Source of the DNA: Tricholoma matsutake
Lineage: Eukaryota > Basidiomycota > Agaricomycetes > Agaricales > Tricholomataceae
Direction of reading: 5' to 3'
Length of the DNA: 64,000 nucleotides
Assembly: GCA_026075535.2 (NCBI GenBank)
Contig: AP026544.2
Location: forward strand, 9,548,001 to 9,612,000
Shown: in pieces, positions 21,573 through 33,115 of the stretch
How positions within the stretch are numbered: position 1 is the stretch's first letter
Layout of the letters: every line of letters begins with the position of its first letter
Notes under the pieces: model-generated
Database searches by the model: none
Told to the model about the DNA's origin: nothing
What the model saw: the letters and a program-made list of their open reading frames with translations, nothing else
Position numbers and translations under genes: made by a program

Positions 21573-22484
21573 TCAGCGGCGAGGATCCCTTGTGGGAGTG
21601 TGTTTGCATCTTTCAATGCGCTGTATAAGCGGCATCGGCGGTATGATGGTGCCATTACCATTTATGGTGGTATAGGCTTTGGAGGTGAGGTGGGTATGTT
21701 TATCCTTTGGCTTCTCCTCCTTAGCCTTTCTGTCCCCATGTTGTCCACACTTTCGGGACGAGTCTCCGTTGCTGTTTTGCCCTTCTTTGGGCTGCCATTT
21801 GGGGTTTCCCCCTTTGCACTTAACAGCAGAAAGTTTGTTGGCCTGAGGCTGGCCAGCGGGCTTTCCTACTGCTGTGCGCCTTGAGGCTTCAGCGACAATG
21901 GAGTCCTTGACATGTTTAAATGTCAAGGCGCTAGTAGTGGTCGTGTTAAGGACCGTTGCGGACAAGGAATCGTACTCGCGCGGCATCGCAGCAAGTAGAA
22001 TCATTGCTTGCACTAGCTCGGGGATGGCGATGTTAGCAGCCGTAAGGCACTCAAATTTGTCTGCCATTCTAGCAATCTCTGGTGCGGGGTTCGCAGCCGG
22101 GATCTTGATCGCTATTGCAGACCTAAAGTCCGCAAAGACTTGGGAGGGGCCATCCACACCATAATCGGTGCAGATGAGGTCCCACACCTCCTCAGCAGTG
22201 TCCTTTGAGTTGGCACGCTGCCGAATGGAGGGGGCCAGGCGGAGCACTAGGCTACCAATGGCCTGGTCATTTTTGTTGCTCCAGGTCTGGAGCTTGGCAT
22301 TAGCATCCGCTACCAAAGTAGCGTTCGTCGCCATCAAGGGAGGCGCCGGGGGCAGTTTTTGCTCCGCCCCGCTAGTTATTTGTCAGAGGCCCTGAGACCT
22401 GAGCCACACCTTCATTGAGTTGGCCCATTGAATGTAATTTGATCCGTCGAAAGTTTGAACGAGTTTCTCAAGAGTTGAAGACAT
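21573..22484 (-). pseudogene. gag: Copia Gag
   Basis: ATG at 22482-22484 opens a typical copia Gag N-terminus (LVQTFDGSNYIQWANSMK). A TGA at 22383-22385 (QGL-stop-QITSG) and another at 21573-21575 interrupt it. The middle part has the capsid-like region with AEEVWDLICTDYG and LLAAMPREYDSLSATV. A Lys-rich end (KCGQHGDRKAKEEKP) resembles a decayed zinc knuckle. Confidence 0.88.
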
Positions 22485-22710
22485 GATTTTGTGGTGGCAG
22501 CTGTTAAAAGCGCTCAATCAGTCTTTTTACTCAATAAAACACATTTAACGTTCTCAGGAGAAACACTCCTTCAGAGTGGTTAACCCTAGTCAACCTAGGT
22601 TTTATGTGCAGCTCACAGGGAGTGCAATGCAGCTCACGAAGAGCGCAAGGTTATAATTTGGAGATGATGAAGTCAACGTCGTTCGCAGCCAATTAAGGCG
22701 CATTCGCGAC

Positions 22711-22732
22711 GTGCCCAGCAGGGCCCATAACC
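22711..22732 (-). promoter_or_regulatory. Primer binding site of the copia element (initiator tRNA-Met half-tRNA type)
   Basis: On the minus strand, directly after the 5' LTR, the sequence is GGTTATGGGCCCTGCTGGGC. Its complement, GGGCCCATAACC, matches the anticodon stem-loop of initiator tRNA-Met. Priming by a 5' half of that tRNA is known for Drosophila copia. This also confirms that the 5' LTR is the one at 22733-23006. Confidence 0.75.
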
Positions 22733-23006
22733 TGTTGGAGCAGACTATATACGCTGCACAGTGGAAGAGACAACACGTTCCTTACAACCTACCTGGGGTT
22801 TACTTAGACTTACAGCTAGGGTTAGCAGAGGTAAGAACACTGTATTCCTACTATGGTACAGGTTCTCCTTATATACATAATAATAAGGATGTCACATGAC
22901 TCAGGAATGTGTTTACCGCATGTATGCGCAGTAAGCGCAGTAACATGCGTATGCTGCATGTATTGCCTCATGTATACAGCATGGATCACTGGGATTAATT
23001 TCAACA
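22733..23006 (-). repeat. 5' LTR of the copia element
   Basis: 274 bp. On the minus strand a TATATAAGG element (complement of 22867-22875) is the likely TATA box. The upstream half has several GCATGTAT/ATGCGCAGTA repeats. Confidence 0.95.
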
Positions 23007-23011
23007 GATGA

Positions 23012-24499
23012 AGTACAGACCATATGGGTTGATTGTAGACTACAAACAAAGGTCAAAAGTATCTACTGAATGCCTATGATGATATTTGGATGACAGGTAT
23101 AGAGTGTGAGCCATACTGAGCAAAGTTCACCTCTGCTGATGGTGAACCCATGCCCTGTTGAGCTAGGATCTTCTCCCCCTGTCATAACCTTCACTGAACC
23201 TTAATACCTTTATATTAGACCTAGGAATTAAAGAAAGTGAATGCTTTGGCCCCATGGATGTCACAGGGTAAGTATATCCCTTCCTGAGTACTTATTCTCT
23301 TTTCTGTCTGTCCTTACAACTGCAGGGCCTCTGGGGGTCCATCAGGTCATGACTCATTTATCAGGACCATCATACTTTTTTCCATGTGCATCTTATAAGG
23401 GGAAGGCCTAGGTATCCAGGTAAGTGACCACCTCTCCTCCCTACCTATACAAGTGCACTGACAGAGAGCACTTTGTCCCCAGCTCTCCCAACATCAATCC
23501 TCACTTCTACATACATCCATATACACTCTACATACATTTTTATAGCTGTAGACAGTGTACAAGCCCAGTAGATGGTACCCCCTCCCTCATTCTGTCAATT
23601 CTCCCCTTCCCATCTCATGCAGCACCCTCCATTCATGTTATAAAATATGAATATACAGCCATACACATGCATTACAGACACACCCCCCCCCAATGAAGAG
23701 AAGAGACCCCCTCCTCCTCTCAACCAGAGAGTGCTTGTTATGGGTTAAATATAGCTGTAAAAGTGAAAATGACTGTGTATTAATGCTATATATATATATA
23801 TGCATAAGTGTTATCTACCAAAAAAAGCGAAGGGAAAGGGCCAAGAATGAGTGGAATAGCATGCTCATCATTGGGGATGATGAGCATGATGTTAGCCAAG
23901 ACTGGCGCATGTTGATCAACTGTGGGAGATGGTGATCAGGTGGTGATCGGGGTGGCAGGAACATATCCGTCACTATTCTGAACCTTAATATTGTGGGAAG
24001 GTCAGGTGATGATTCTTCAATATTACATAATTACTGATTCAGGCACTGTCAACTGCCATACCCACTACCTTAGGTTTTGCCCATGGTGACACTGAACCAT
24101 CTGTACCATGTGATTTATTGATTCAACAGCCCAAATGAGTTGTGACTACAAACTACAAACTACAAACTACAACTTAAATGCGTGTCTTTTTGGTTTTGGC
24201 CATATCTCAGTCAAATCTTGGCGGAATTCCTTAAAAGTTGGACCAGTCTACGGGGAATTACAATATCTATCCATTAATTTAATATATATAACGTATTGAT
24301 CATATAAATATGGGTTATTTCCTATGATAAATTTTATGACACAAGACCGGTCCAAACCAGTCTTTTTTCGGTCCATGGACTGATTAGGATCAGTCTTAAA
24401 TGGTCTGGTTGCAGTCCCCCAATGTCTGGGTCGGTCCTAGACCAGTTGCGGTTGCCAGTTGCATCAAAAACCAGACTGGACTGGACCTTTAAACACTAA
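23012..24499. other. Spacer between copia and the Helitron
   Basis: No gene is recognised. The region has several GGTGAGT/TAGGTAAGTG-like sites, a (CTACAAA)n tract at about 24145-24172, a TATATA run near 23787 and, at 24340-24485, a block with many GGTC/GACC words (GACCGGTCC, GGTCCATGGACTGATT, GACTGGAC). The last block ends where Helitron similarity starts and may be another small element. Confidence 0.5.
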
Positions 24500-25175
24500 A
24501 CAAGACCAAAGTTGATGAAGAATCTGGGGGATAAAGATGAAGAAATGCAAACCATGGCTGAACACCTTCTTGTACCTTGTAACCTACCTTTTCCAGTGTA
24601 ACACAGACATAATGAGTCTGGGTTCTGGAACAGCAATCAAAGGTGTGCTCCTGTATGTTTCAAATTATGTTACAAAACTACCATTGAAAATTCATGTCAT
24701 TTTCAATACCATTTGCTCCATTTTCCAGAAGAATACTAAGATGATTGGAGGATCTGATACAAAGAAGGAAAAAGCTCGCAAAGTGATGACAAAAATCATT
24801 AACTCCCTCAGCGCAAAGATGGAGATGGGATCTCCTATGATTTTTATGTACTTACTTGGAAACCCAGACCACTATAAAAGCCACCAATTTCATCCATTTT
24901 ACTGGCAATCATTTGTTCAGGAGTGTCGAAAGCCTTGGGTATGTCAAGATCCAGCAGGTGTGGGTATCATACATGAGGAAGGTGATAAGCCCAATAAGGT
25001 CACCATTGTTAAGCATAATGGCTGAGTGATCAGTCTCTCACCTGTGCTTGATTATGTGTTTTGCCTGGAAGAGATCAGCAGTATGAGCCTATATGAGTGG
25101 ATCACCAGATGTGAACATGAGAAGAAGCCTACAAGTAAAAAGCAGTTGAAATGACATATGACAACATGAGACAAA
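24500..25175 (+). pseudogene. Helitron Rep C-terminal remnant
   Basis: The segment contains TYLFQCNTDIMSLGSG, YVSNYVTKLPLK and MYLLGNPDHYKSHQF, a pattern of fungal Helitron replicase regions between the HUH nuclease and the helicase. It ends with TGA at 25023, followed by further coding-like sequence (VLDYVF, SLYEWITRCE) out of frame or interrupted. Nuclease motifs are absent. Confidence 0.75.
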
Positions 25176-25176
25176 C

Positions 25177-25899
25177 ATGGATGACAACTTCATAGATTAT
25201 CATAGTGATCCCAACTGCAGCTCTGAATCAACCTTGCTCTCATTCCAGGATGGCCACCCTCTCACTGATTTGCATGGAACCTGCTGTTGCTCACCAACAA
25301 AGGCCCACATTCCCAACTTCATTGGAGTGACACTACCACACTTTGATCAAGGTGATCGTGAGTATTATTGCTGTACTATGTTGACACTTTCCAAACCCTG
25401 GAGGTCTGGTTTAGACTTGAAAAGTAGGGAGGAGTCATGGGATGATGCATTCTCTGATACTACTTTTTCCCCAAGACAATGTGACATAATGAAGTACATG
25501 AACATTCAGTACAAATGCCTTGATGCTCAAGATGATTTTCATGAACAAATGAAGAATGGTGCTACTCAAATACCTACCAATGGAGGTCCCGATGATCAAT
25601 TTTACCATAGCCCTGAAGATATGATGATGGAAGAATCTGTTGGTGCACTGAATGAAACTTTCACCATCGATGAGGACTTCATTTCCACAACAGTTGGCAA
25701 ACACAAGAGGGCAAGATGTAGCCTGAGGAATGATACTTGGAACAATCTATGTAACATGGGATGGACAGAAGCTCGACTGACTTCACTTCCAGAAGACATT
25801 GGCCAATGGCTTTCACCTCTACACCCCACCATTGTCCAAGCCCCAAGTGCCTGGAAAGCTGCAGTCATGGCCAAGCATGCAGAAGTACTTGAGTCTTGA
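25177..25899 (+). pseudogene. Helitron linker between Rep and helicase
   Basis: This 240-aa frame has IPNFIGVTLPHFDQGDREYY and LSKPWRSGLDLK, which fit the linker of fungal Helitron proteins. TGA at 25897-25899 separates it from the helicase in the same frame, so it was once continuous with it. Confidence 0.7.
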
Positions 25900-25908
25900 C
25901 ATCATCAC

Positions 25909-27795
25909 TTGCCTTCACATACTCAGGTAAGTGCCAATCCCATGAACTTTGTCCCAGATGATGTGTGTGTGGTCAACAAGGCTTACTTATCAAACACCTT
26001 TACATCAAAGGAATGGCAGAAAATGGTCAATGATGTTTCATGCAGGTTCCAACTGTACAAGGAGCAAAGCCATGCTTTCTGCATAGTCACAAATCATGCT
26101 TGCAGCCCAGATTCTGATCACTTGAGGATGTATGTCAGTGGAATGGCAGGCACAGGGAAGTCACAAGTTCTCAAAGCACTTCTTGAGTTCTTTTCTCTAA
26201 AGAACAAATCTCATTGACTCATTGTTGTTGCACCCATGGGCATGGCTGCTGCACTTCTTGGTGGTTCTACATATAATTCTGCTTTTGGGATCAATACTGA
26301 TGAATCACAGACCTCAAATGTCTAACTTTCACAACTTAAGTCCAGATTAGAAGGAGTGCAATATGTATTTCTTGACGAGGTTTCTATGTTGTCATGTTGG
26401 GACATGTATCTAATTAGCAAAAGGCTAATGAACAATCTGGACACACCATTTGGAGGGATGAACATGATCTTTGCTGGCAACTTTGCTCAGCTGCCTCCCA
26501 TCATTGGCCATGAGCACAGTTCACTCTACAGTCATATGATTGGTAGAAATGCAACCTCCATTTGAGATCAGGAAGCAGCAATCAGTAAGGCATTATGGCA
26601 TCAGGTAACAACTGTGGTTATCCTGCAAGAGAACATGAGGCAACACATACAATCTCAGGAGGATGCCAAGTTCCATGATGCACTCACAAACATGTGTTAC
26701 AAGGCCTGCACTCCTGCCAACATTGCTTTCCTGAAGACTAGAGTATCGAGTAATTTTCTGGGGTGCCCATGTGTAAACAACACCCAATTCCAAAACATGT
26801 CTATCATCACAGCTTTCAATTCAGTGAAAGATGAAATTAGCAGAGTAGGCTGTCTAAGATTTGCAGCTGAGATGGGGCAAGAATTGACACATTTCTATTC
26901 CATTGATATGGTGCCCTCCAAAGAAGAAAATGCCAATGCACAACTTGGTCATTGACAAGGCAGCAAAAAGTGTATGATCAAACACAGGAAATTACCACAG
27001 ACTGTGCAAAAGATACTCTGGGAGCAACCATGCTGTGCAAATGCAGGACTGATCCCTCCAAAGCTTTCTCTCTGTGTTGGGATGCCTGTGATGATATGAA
27101 GCAATGCCACCACTGAATTATGCATCACAAAAGGACAGGAGGCCTTTGTATGTTCATGGGAATCTTCATGCAATGCTGAGGGCAAGCAAATATTAGAAAC
27201 CCTGTTTGTTGAACTGATAGACCCACCTACTGCGGTCATGATAGACAGATTGTCTCATAATGTTGTACCACTGACAAAGATGAGCATGTCAATTTTGTGT
27301 CAGCTACCTGACAATACATCAGTTATGGTGTCATGTACTCAGGTGGAAGTGATCCCCAATTTTGCAATGACAGATTATGCATCGCAAGGTAAAATGAGAC
27401 CCTACAATGTGGTGGACTTGACATATATCCAATCGCACCAGGGATATTACACAGTGCTGTCAAGGAGTGCTAGTGCAGCAGGGACCTTGATACTGTCAAG
27501 CTTCCATCCATCCATGATCACTGGTGTGGCATTGGGGGCTCTATGGCAGGAATTCTGGGAACTGGAGCTGTTGGACAACATAACCACTCTGCAATTTATG
27601 GGTAAACTTCCTAGGAAGGTCACCATGGCAGATCAAAGAAATCAGCTGATAGTGTTGTTCCGAGAGTACAAAGGGACCAACTACATACCTTCCACCATGC
27701 ACAAGGCCATAAAGTGGAGTAAAACTGTTCCCTTCCCATCAATAAGAAGAGGACCAAACAAGTTGCAGTGGATGAGAAACCACACCCTGACATGA
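25909..27795 (+). pseudogene. PIF1-family helicase of the Helitron
   Basis: Walker A is GMAGTGKS (about 26140) and Walker B is FLDEVSML (about 26371). Motif III-like FAGNFAQLPPI and a C-terminal ALSRS-type segment (VLSRSASAAGTLIL, about 27455) follow. The helicase unwinds donor DNA during rolling-circle transposition. The single frame is cut by TGA at 26215, TAA near 26323 and TGA at 26563, 26953 and 27793. The first follows His and precedes LIVVAP, as if a CGA Arg codon was lost. Confidence 0.88.
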
Positions 27796-28760
27796 ATGGT
27801 AGCATTCCTAGTTCAAGGAAAATCAGCACCCCAAAAAACCAGCATACAATCTCACCAAAAGACTTGGCACCAAGGAAAAGAAAGATGCTGGGTACATTCT
27901 GTTGCCCCATGCCAAAGCTGAAGATGATTAAGCTGGAGAGTACCTCAATGGATGACGCAGAGCCACATTCAGTAAACATACCTATAGGAATGCAATGGCA
28001 AAACAACAGTTGTGCTTATGATGCCATTTTTACCATACTATTCAATGTTTGGTGCAAGAACCCCTTATCCACACAAGCGGATTGGCAAGAAATACAATCA
28101 GTGGAGTTGAATGAATTGTTGAATGTATTTCAGTTGCATGAAAGCATACCTGATGGGCCTTCAGGACCACAATATACACTGGACCAGATCAGGGAGTATA
28201 TGAGGCATTGTTTGGCACAAATATCAGCCAGCTTCACATTCAGTGAGTACGCAAGTGTTCACTCACTGTTGGATTGCTTTCTAACCTGTGACATATTCTG
28301 AGCAGCTCTGCCCTTCTGGCCATGTCATGGACAAGCAGGAGTTGTATAGGTCCTCTTCCCACTTTGTGTTGTCAAGAGTTGGGTGCAAACTACAAGACTA
28401 CATGGATGACATAACTGATCCTTTGTCGGAGGCCTGTCCAATATGTGATGTTGGCTTGTGGAGGAGGTTCATGCTCACATATCATCCCCCACTAGTTTCT
28501 GTTGAGTTAGGGCAGGATGCTTCTGTAATAGATGTGCTTGAGCTTACTTCTGGAGATGTCCGTCGAAGGTACCACTTAAGAGGAGTCATGTACTTCATAG
28601 CAGACCATTTTAATGGATGAGTGATTATGAATTCGGGCATGGTTTGGTATCATGATGGATTATTTACAGGTCAATTGTTGATCTATGAACAAGCAAAACC
28701 AGACAGCCTACCGAATGAAAATGTGATTGTAGGTATTTACCTGTATTCCCCCAAACAGAA
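27768..28760 (+). pseudogene. USP-like cysteine-peptidase domain at the Helitron C-terminus
   Basis: The start has GMQWQNNSCAYDAIFTIL, a good match for a ubiquitin-specific-protease Cys box. About 200 codons later LRGVMYFIADHFNG, then a stop, then GMVWYHDGLFTGQ resembles the His box. CPSGHVM and CPICDVG pairs between them could bind zinc. I infer a deubiquitinase-like domain once fused to the helicase. A frame change near 28290 and a TGA at 28618 break it. Fold assignment is by motif only. Confidence 0.6.
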
Positions 28761-28790
28761 CTTGGATATGCCATGCACAGCAGCGGCCCA

Positions 28791-30127
28791 CTAGTGCAAG
28801 TTGTATTCCAATAAAAAATATAGTGCATTAGTGAATTAGTTGTAGTAAGGGACATGCAAAGGGGCACAGAGCAACTAGGATACCTCAAGTAGGATACCTA
28901 CACTGAATTTGGAGCCAGTGCCATGGTCATTATCACATGGCTTTTCAAGCTGTGCATATTGACTCTTGTGGGCTCCAGGAGTCAGGATCTGCTCTACTTG
29001 CTCAGAATGTTGTACTTATCATATTATAGTACACTGTAATTAAGGAGAGTGAAGCTATTTTGCAGATCTTCAGTACTGAGTGCCATAAGTCTGTAAACTT
29101 AAAACTAGTACAAATGTGGAAAATTTGGAGTACCTAATACCCTACAAATCAGCTAAGCATGAGTATTAGACTGCTGTCAATGCAATATTATGACAAAAGC
29201 TGAAAGATCAGAGGGATTGAGGGTAGGGGAGAGGACTGAAGGTGGATGGCAGATAACATGGCAGATAACATGTGGCAGTGCCACTGGCTGATAGAAAACT
29301 TTGCACAATTTCACCAGCTCACACAGGTCACCAAAAATTGATCAGAAAAGATGAGTATGTGATCAGTTTGTTCAATTATCTACAAATGAAGATACAAGAT
29401 AATACATGTAGAATTGCAGCCAGGAGGGACAAATGTTAGTGAGCTCAGGAATTTCTGTGTCAGATAACATGTTTTCTGACAGTACATTGATTGGTAAGCC
29501 TTTGTGGGCTGTAAAAGGAAATGTCAGAGGGGGGCAAGCGCAGGCTCGATAGCGGTGTTTGTGGACAACCCTAATTTGTCAAAAATAAATTCCCAAAATG
29601 GAAATTCCAAGTCATCAGTAATTAAGCATTTTAGTTTCCAGTGGTTGCTCAACCAAAGAAACTGAATAAAACCAGAAAAAACCAGAAAACTTCAGAACCT
29701 GGAAACCCATGTCCAATTTCCAGGAAACCTCTCAAATCGAAGTGCTACAGAAACTACAGAAACCACAGTAGCATTTTAAGGTCCAGTCTTTTACAGTATG
29801 CATAATGGATGTACTTATACTGGTAAGAAAAAGAACTAATGTAAGTACTAATTATTACTATTTATGTGCAGTGGGACAAGCCCAGTGTGGCAGGGTAGAT
29901 GATCTACTGGGAGTTTCTTGACAATGGTCATCACATGGTGAAGAAAGAGGTAAGCGTGATCTCGGAGATCAGGAGAAAATAAGAGCAGGGGGAGAAGGGA
30001 TTCAATGGGTAACTTGAATACTTAGCTTATAATCTACACCTTGGTGTGTAGAAACTTGAGAGACTTAGTTGACTTTAAAGAATAGCTTAGATGGTAGCAT
30101 TTGACAGGTGGGAGGACACCTAAATAC
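28791..30127. other. Non-coding stretch downstream of the Helitron
   Basis: No gene is seen. At about 29545-29575 there is a CTCGATAGCGGTGTTTGTGG word, shared with the repeats at 33803 and (reverse complement) 34955 and 35162. The flanking text here (AAAAATAAATTCCC) is also shared, so this is a diverged fragment of the same family. Confidence 0.55.
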
Positions 30128-30686
30128 AAACAAGGTAGCTACAATGTCGCACATGTTGTCTTGTGTCAACAGAACCAAACAACAAGAAGAGAAACTAAAA
30201 AGAAAGGGAAGTGTCCATTTTGAGGAGTATTGATAGAATTCAAAATAAAACTATAGTTCGTGAGGTGGGTGATGTCAGATTGGCAGTGTCGGGTCCTTGT
30301 CTTGGGGTTTCACAGGTTGGGAATTACTCAGGGAAAGGTTCATCATTGAGACTCTCTATTTGCAGGACATGACTTGTGCAACTGGATGGTAGGGTCAAGA
30401 GGTTGCATTTGAGTGCTCTCCACACTTGCTGGGGGCACAAGTTGCACCCCACAAATAGAGAGTCTCAATGATGAACCTTTCCCTGAGTAATTCCCAGCCT
30501 GTGAAACCCCAAGACAAGGACCTGACACTGCCAATCTGACATCACCCACCTTGTGAACCATAGCTTTATTTTGAATTCTATCAATACTCCTCAAAATGGA
30601 CACTTCCCTTTCTTTTTAGTTTCTCTTCTTGTTGTTTGGTCCTGTTGACACAAGACAACATGTGCGACATTGCAGCTACCTTGTTT
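30128..30686. repeat. Long inverted repeat (fold-back), about 240-bp arms
   Basis: The left arm (about 30128-30370, from AAACAAGGTAGCT) and the right arm (about 30450-30686, ending AGCTACCTTGTTT) are near-identical reverse complements around a loop of roughly 80 bases. The few arm differences are mostly transitions. It may be a fold-back element, or two inverted copies of one repeat. No coding capacity is evident. Confidence 0.9.
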
Positions 30687-31089
30687 GTCCTCAGGAATAT
30701 GCAGTTACATTGACCATACTTTATTACACTATATAAAAGCTGGTATGATATAAAATGTCCAACACATCCATAAGTCTTGCAGGTAGGCTGCTAATGAATT
30801 TTAAAGGACAGTAGCCTTTGCCAAATTCATCGAGGGTAGAATAATGCCATTTACTTTCATGAAGCACCAACCAGACATAGTTTGAAGAAAGGATCATGAA
30901 TGCAATTGAGCCAACCTAGGAAATGTTCATGAGCAACAGATGAAATCTGCAAATGTACAATAGCTGCATGAAATCTGAATTGTGATCAAGATATCTAAGA
31001 GATGGCCAGCTTTCTGTTTGTTACCATGCCTAGAAGAACCCCACCTGGGGCCATCACCCAGTATAATTGGACCAACTGCAAAGATCTTG

Positions 31090-31560
31090 AAGCCATTGAT
31101 GACTTGTTGCAAATGGAGGAACTCGGGTGGATTGGATGTAGTGCGGATGTTGTGAAGACACAGAAGAAGATGACTTGTGCTTCATGTGCCAAGGAATTGT
31201 AACAAAATTGAAGTGGTAGGAATCCTATCATGAGATGGAAGAACTCAAGCCATTGACTGTAGCAGAGTTATTTTGGAGCTTACACACAGCACCAGACATA
31301 TCAGAAAGCATACCATGTTTCACAAGCAGAAAAGCCATTGACAACTTGTCACAGATGGAGGAACTCAGGTGGATTGGATGTAGTGTGGATGACATCCAGA
31401 CACAGAAGAAAATGACTTGTGCTTCACATGCGGAAGAATTGTAACAACATTGAACCCTATCATGAGATGGAAGAAATCAGGTCATTGACTGTAACAGAAT
31501 TATTTCGGGGCTTACGGGACATATCAGAAAACATACCATATTGCATAAGCCAGAAGAATT
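31090..31560 (+). repeat. Tandem duplication of about 240 bp
   Basis: Two adjacent copies share GATGGAGGAACTC(A/G)GGTGGATTGG-type sequence, ACACAGAAGAA, ATGACTTGTGCTTC, GAATTGTAACAA, CCTATCATGAGATGGAAGAA and GGACATATCAGAAA-like words, starting at about 31090 and 31330. Both have short ORFs that read MEELxWIGCS, but these end at the same TAA and show no known domain. Confidence 0.75.
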
Positions 31561-31937
31561 ATTTGTCTCAACAATGTTGAAAGGCCATGGCAGATCTGGA
31601 GATGTGAGCATGGTTTTGTAGAATAGACAAAGATGGAAGGACCCTGGGTCAGGTCAGTCATATAAGAATTGTGAGGCTTGTGAACAATGCCTATATCTAA
31701 GCAGAAGAATAGCAAGTTGCACTTTTATTGAGTTCCTGGATGACCTGGATATGTGGTATACAGACAGAGATATCCTGTGAAGTATTGGAGACACTGTCTC
31801 TGGCAGAAGAACTATAACACAGGCAGATGACACTGGGAAAGTAACAACACTTGCTCATGATGCAAAGGGAGAAAAGGGAGCAAATTTATTATGGGAAATA
31901 TTATCTCATTGGCATACATGTCTAAAACATCGGATAA

Positions 31938-33115
31938 CTATAACTCATGGTTTTGTGCCTTAAGTGCAGCCCTTTTCTCATTTAGTTTTGCTAATGCACT
32001 ATTTTTGGTGACAGGACGTTGAGCAGAAGAGTAGGTGGGAAATATCTGGCTAGGTGACAGTGAGGAAAAGTTAGAGCTTGATTGGCTGGCAACTCACCGG
32101 TTCCACCAGATTAGCAAAGTGTCCGCCTCATTGTTCTCATCTGCATCCTCAAGAAATTGAAGGATGCTGTTGTAAAAGCGCTCAGAATCTGTGATCGTAT
32201 CAGACTGAGTAAACATCGCAGAAGATGATAGTGTGAATCTGACCTGTGAGAGCTCTAATCACAACGAGAAGCTGATGAAGACAGTGCAGCGCCGTACCTG
32301 AGTCACAATGTAAGTGATCGACGCCATAGTGACCTGGGTCATTCTGTGTATATGGGCATTTCCAGAGCGCATGGCCTTGGGTTCCTTTTCAACTGAACTT
32401 GGCGATGTGAATATGTATTTATAGGCCTTCAGGAAGGTAAAAATTAGTAGGTTGCACACTTAGGGCTCAAGAACTCACCGAGACCAAGATGGCACTTCGC
32501 AGGAGCCCATCCCAAGGATCCTCTGGGTCATACTTATGCTCCTTGTATAAGAGGATTGGCCATTGATCACCTGGCACTGTGATATCACCGCTATGCAGCT
32601 GTGCCTTGACCCTGACCAAAGTACATTAGATGTCAACTGTGCAGCAGGTGAGAAACTATTTACTCTTCATCAGACCAGTCAAACTCCACTGGGCACAATA
32701 GTTGGCCAGTCTTGTCATGATTAAACCCATGACTTGACTTGACATTACGAGGAATAGGGGGAGTAAGTGAATCTCCCCGAGGGATGATCCAGTCGAGAAC
32801 AGCACTTTTCAGGCCTTTAGTATCATCTGATTGTGCACTTGATGCACCTTTCTGCAGCTTCAGATGTGATTCTTCATTAGCGCAGCACAGCCTATCAGAA
32901 GTTTGTTACAGACCAGATCTGCGATCATTCGCATTTCTTCATCCGAGCTGTTAACTAAATGCTCCTCTAAACCTGGAACCATGTTTAGAAGGGTCCTGTA
33001 GATGCGATACTCCAGCCTTTGTCTGGTGGGAATCATCAGCAGGGATATGAGGCTGGGAGAAGCACTTACTCTGTGGTAAAGGATTCTTCTGGGTCATCTG
33101 CGTGTTCACTGTCAT
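31938..33115 (-). CDS. DUF6698-type protein of unknown function, spliced
   Basis: Joining plausible GT-AG introns gives an uninterrupted protein: HADDPEESFTTE, QRLEYRIYRTLLNMVPGL, KGASSAQSDDTKGLKSAV, GFNHDKTGQLLCP, VPGDQWPILLY, DPEDPWDGLLRS, SPSSVEKEPKAMRSGNAHIH, TDSERFYNSILQFLED, LLIWWNR and KNSALAKLNEKRAALKAQ. The order and motifs fit the DUF6698 family of Agaricomycetes, as I remember it. Introns include about 32657-32608, one after ILVS (near 32480) and one after IVTQ (near 32297). The stop is TAG at 31938. The start codon is not certain. No nonsense codon is seen, unlike in the transposons around it. Function is unknown. Confidence 0.7.

Larger units (their letters stand above)
17310..23006 (-). 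mobile_element. Full-length Ty1/copia retrotransposon
   Basis: The element is 5697 bp with two 274-bp LTRs (TGTTGG...TTCAACA) and GATGA target duplications. Coding runs on the minus strand in the copia order: gag, protease, integrase, RT, RNase H. Gag and Pol share one frame from ATG 22484 to 17616, about 1622 codons, broken only by TGA codons at 22383, 21573, 21501 and 20058. It is therefore nearly intact in structure. The LTRs are very similar, differing at only a few positions, which suggests a fairly recent insertion. Confidence 0.96.
24500..28790 (+). mobile_element. 5'-truncated, decayed Helitron (Rep remnant, PIF1 helicase, peptidase-like tail)
   Basis: Coding similarity begins inside the Helitron N-terminal (Rep) region, passes through a PIF1 helicase and ends in a cysteine-peptidase-like domain. 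The HUH nuclease part upstream of 24500 is missing. In-frame stops (25023, 25897, 26215, 26323, 26563, 26953, 27793) and frame changes show it is inactive. I could not define a 3' hairpin and CTRR end with confidence. Confidence 0.85.

Noticed and set aside
18586..22395. Plus-strand ORFs across the copia element
   Set aside because: They are shadows of the minus-strand gag-pol frame.
1..22484. Possible reassignment or programmed readthrough of TGA, because so many frames are broken only by TGA
   Set aside because: The sister copy has CGA or CAA at the same codons, frameshifts are also present, and the apparently intact dioxygenase gene ends with TGA at the expected place.
28780..28800. A possible Helitron 3' end (hairpin then CTAG) near GCGGCCCACTAGTGC
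   Set aside because: The stem is short and no second copy is in the window to confirm the boundary, so the end is left approximate.
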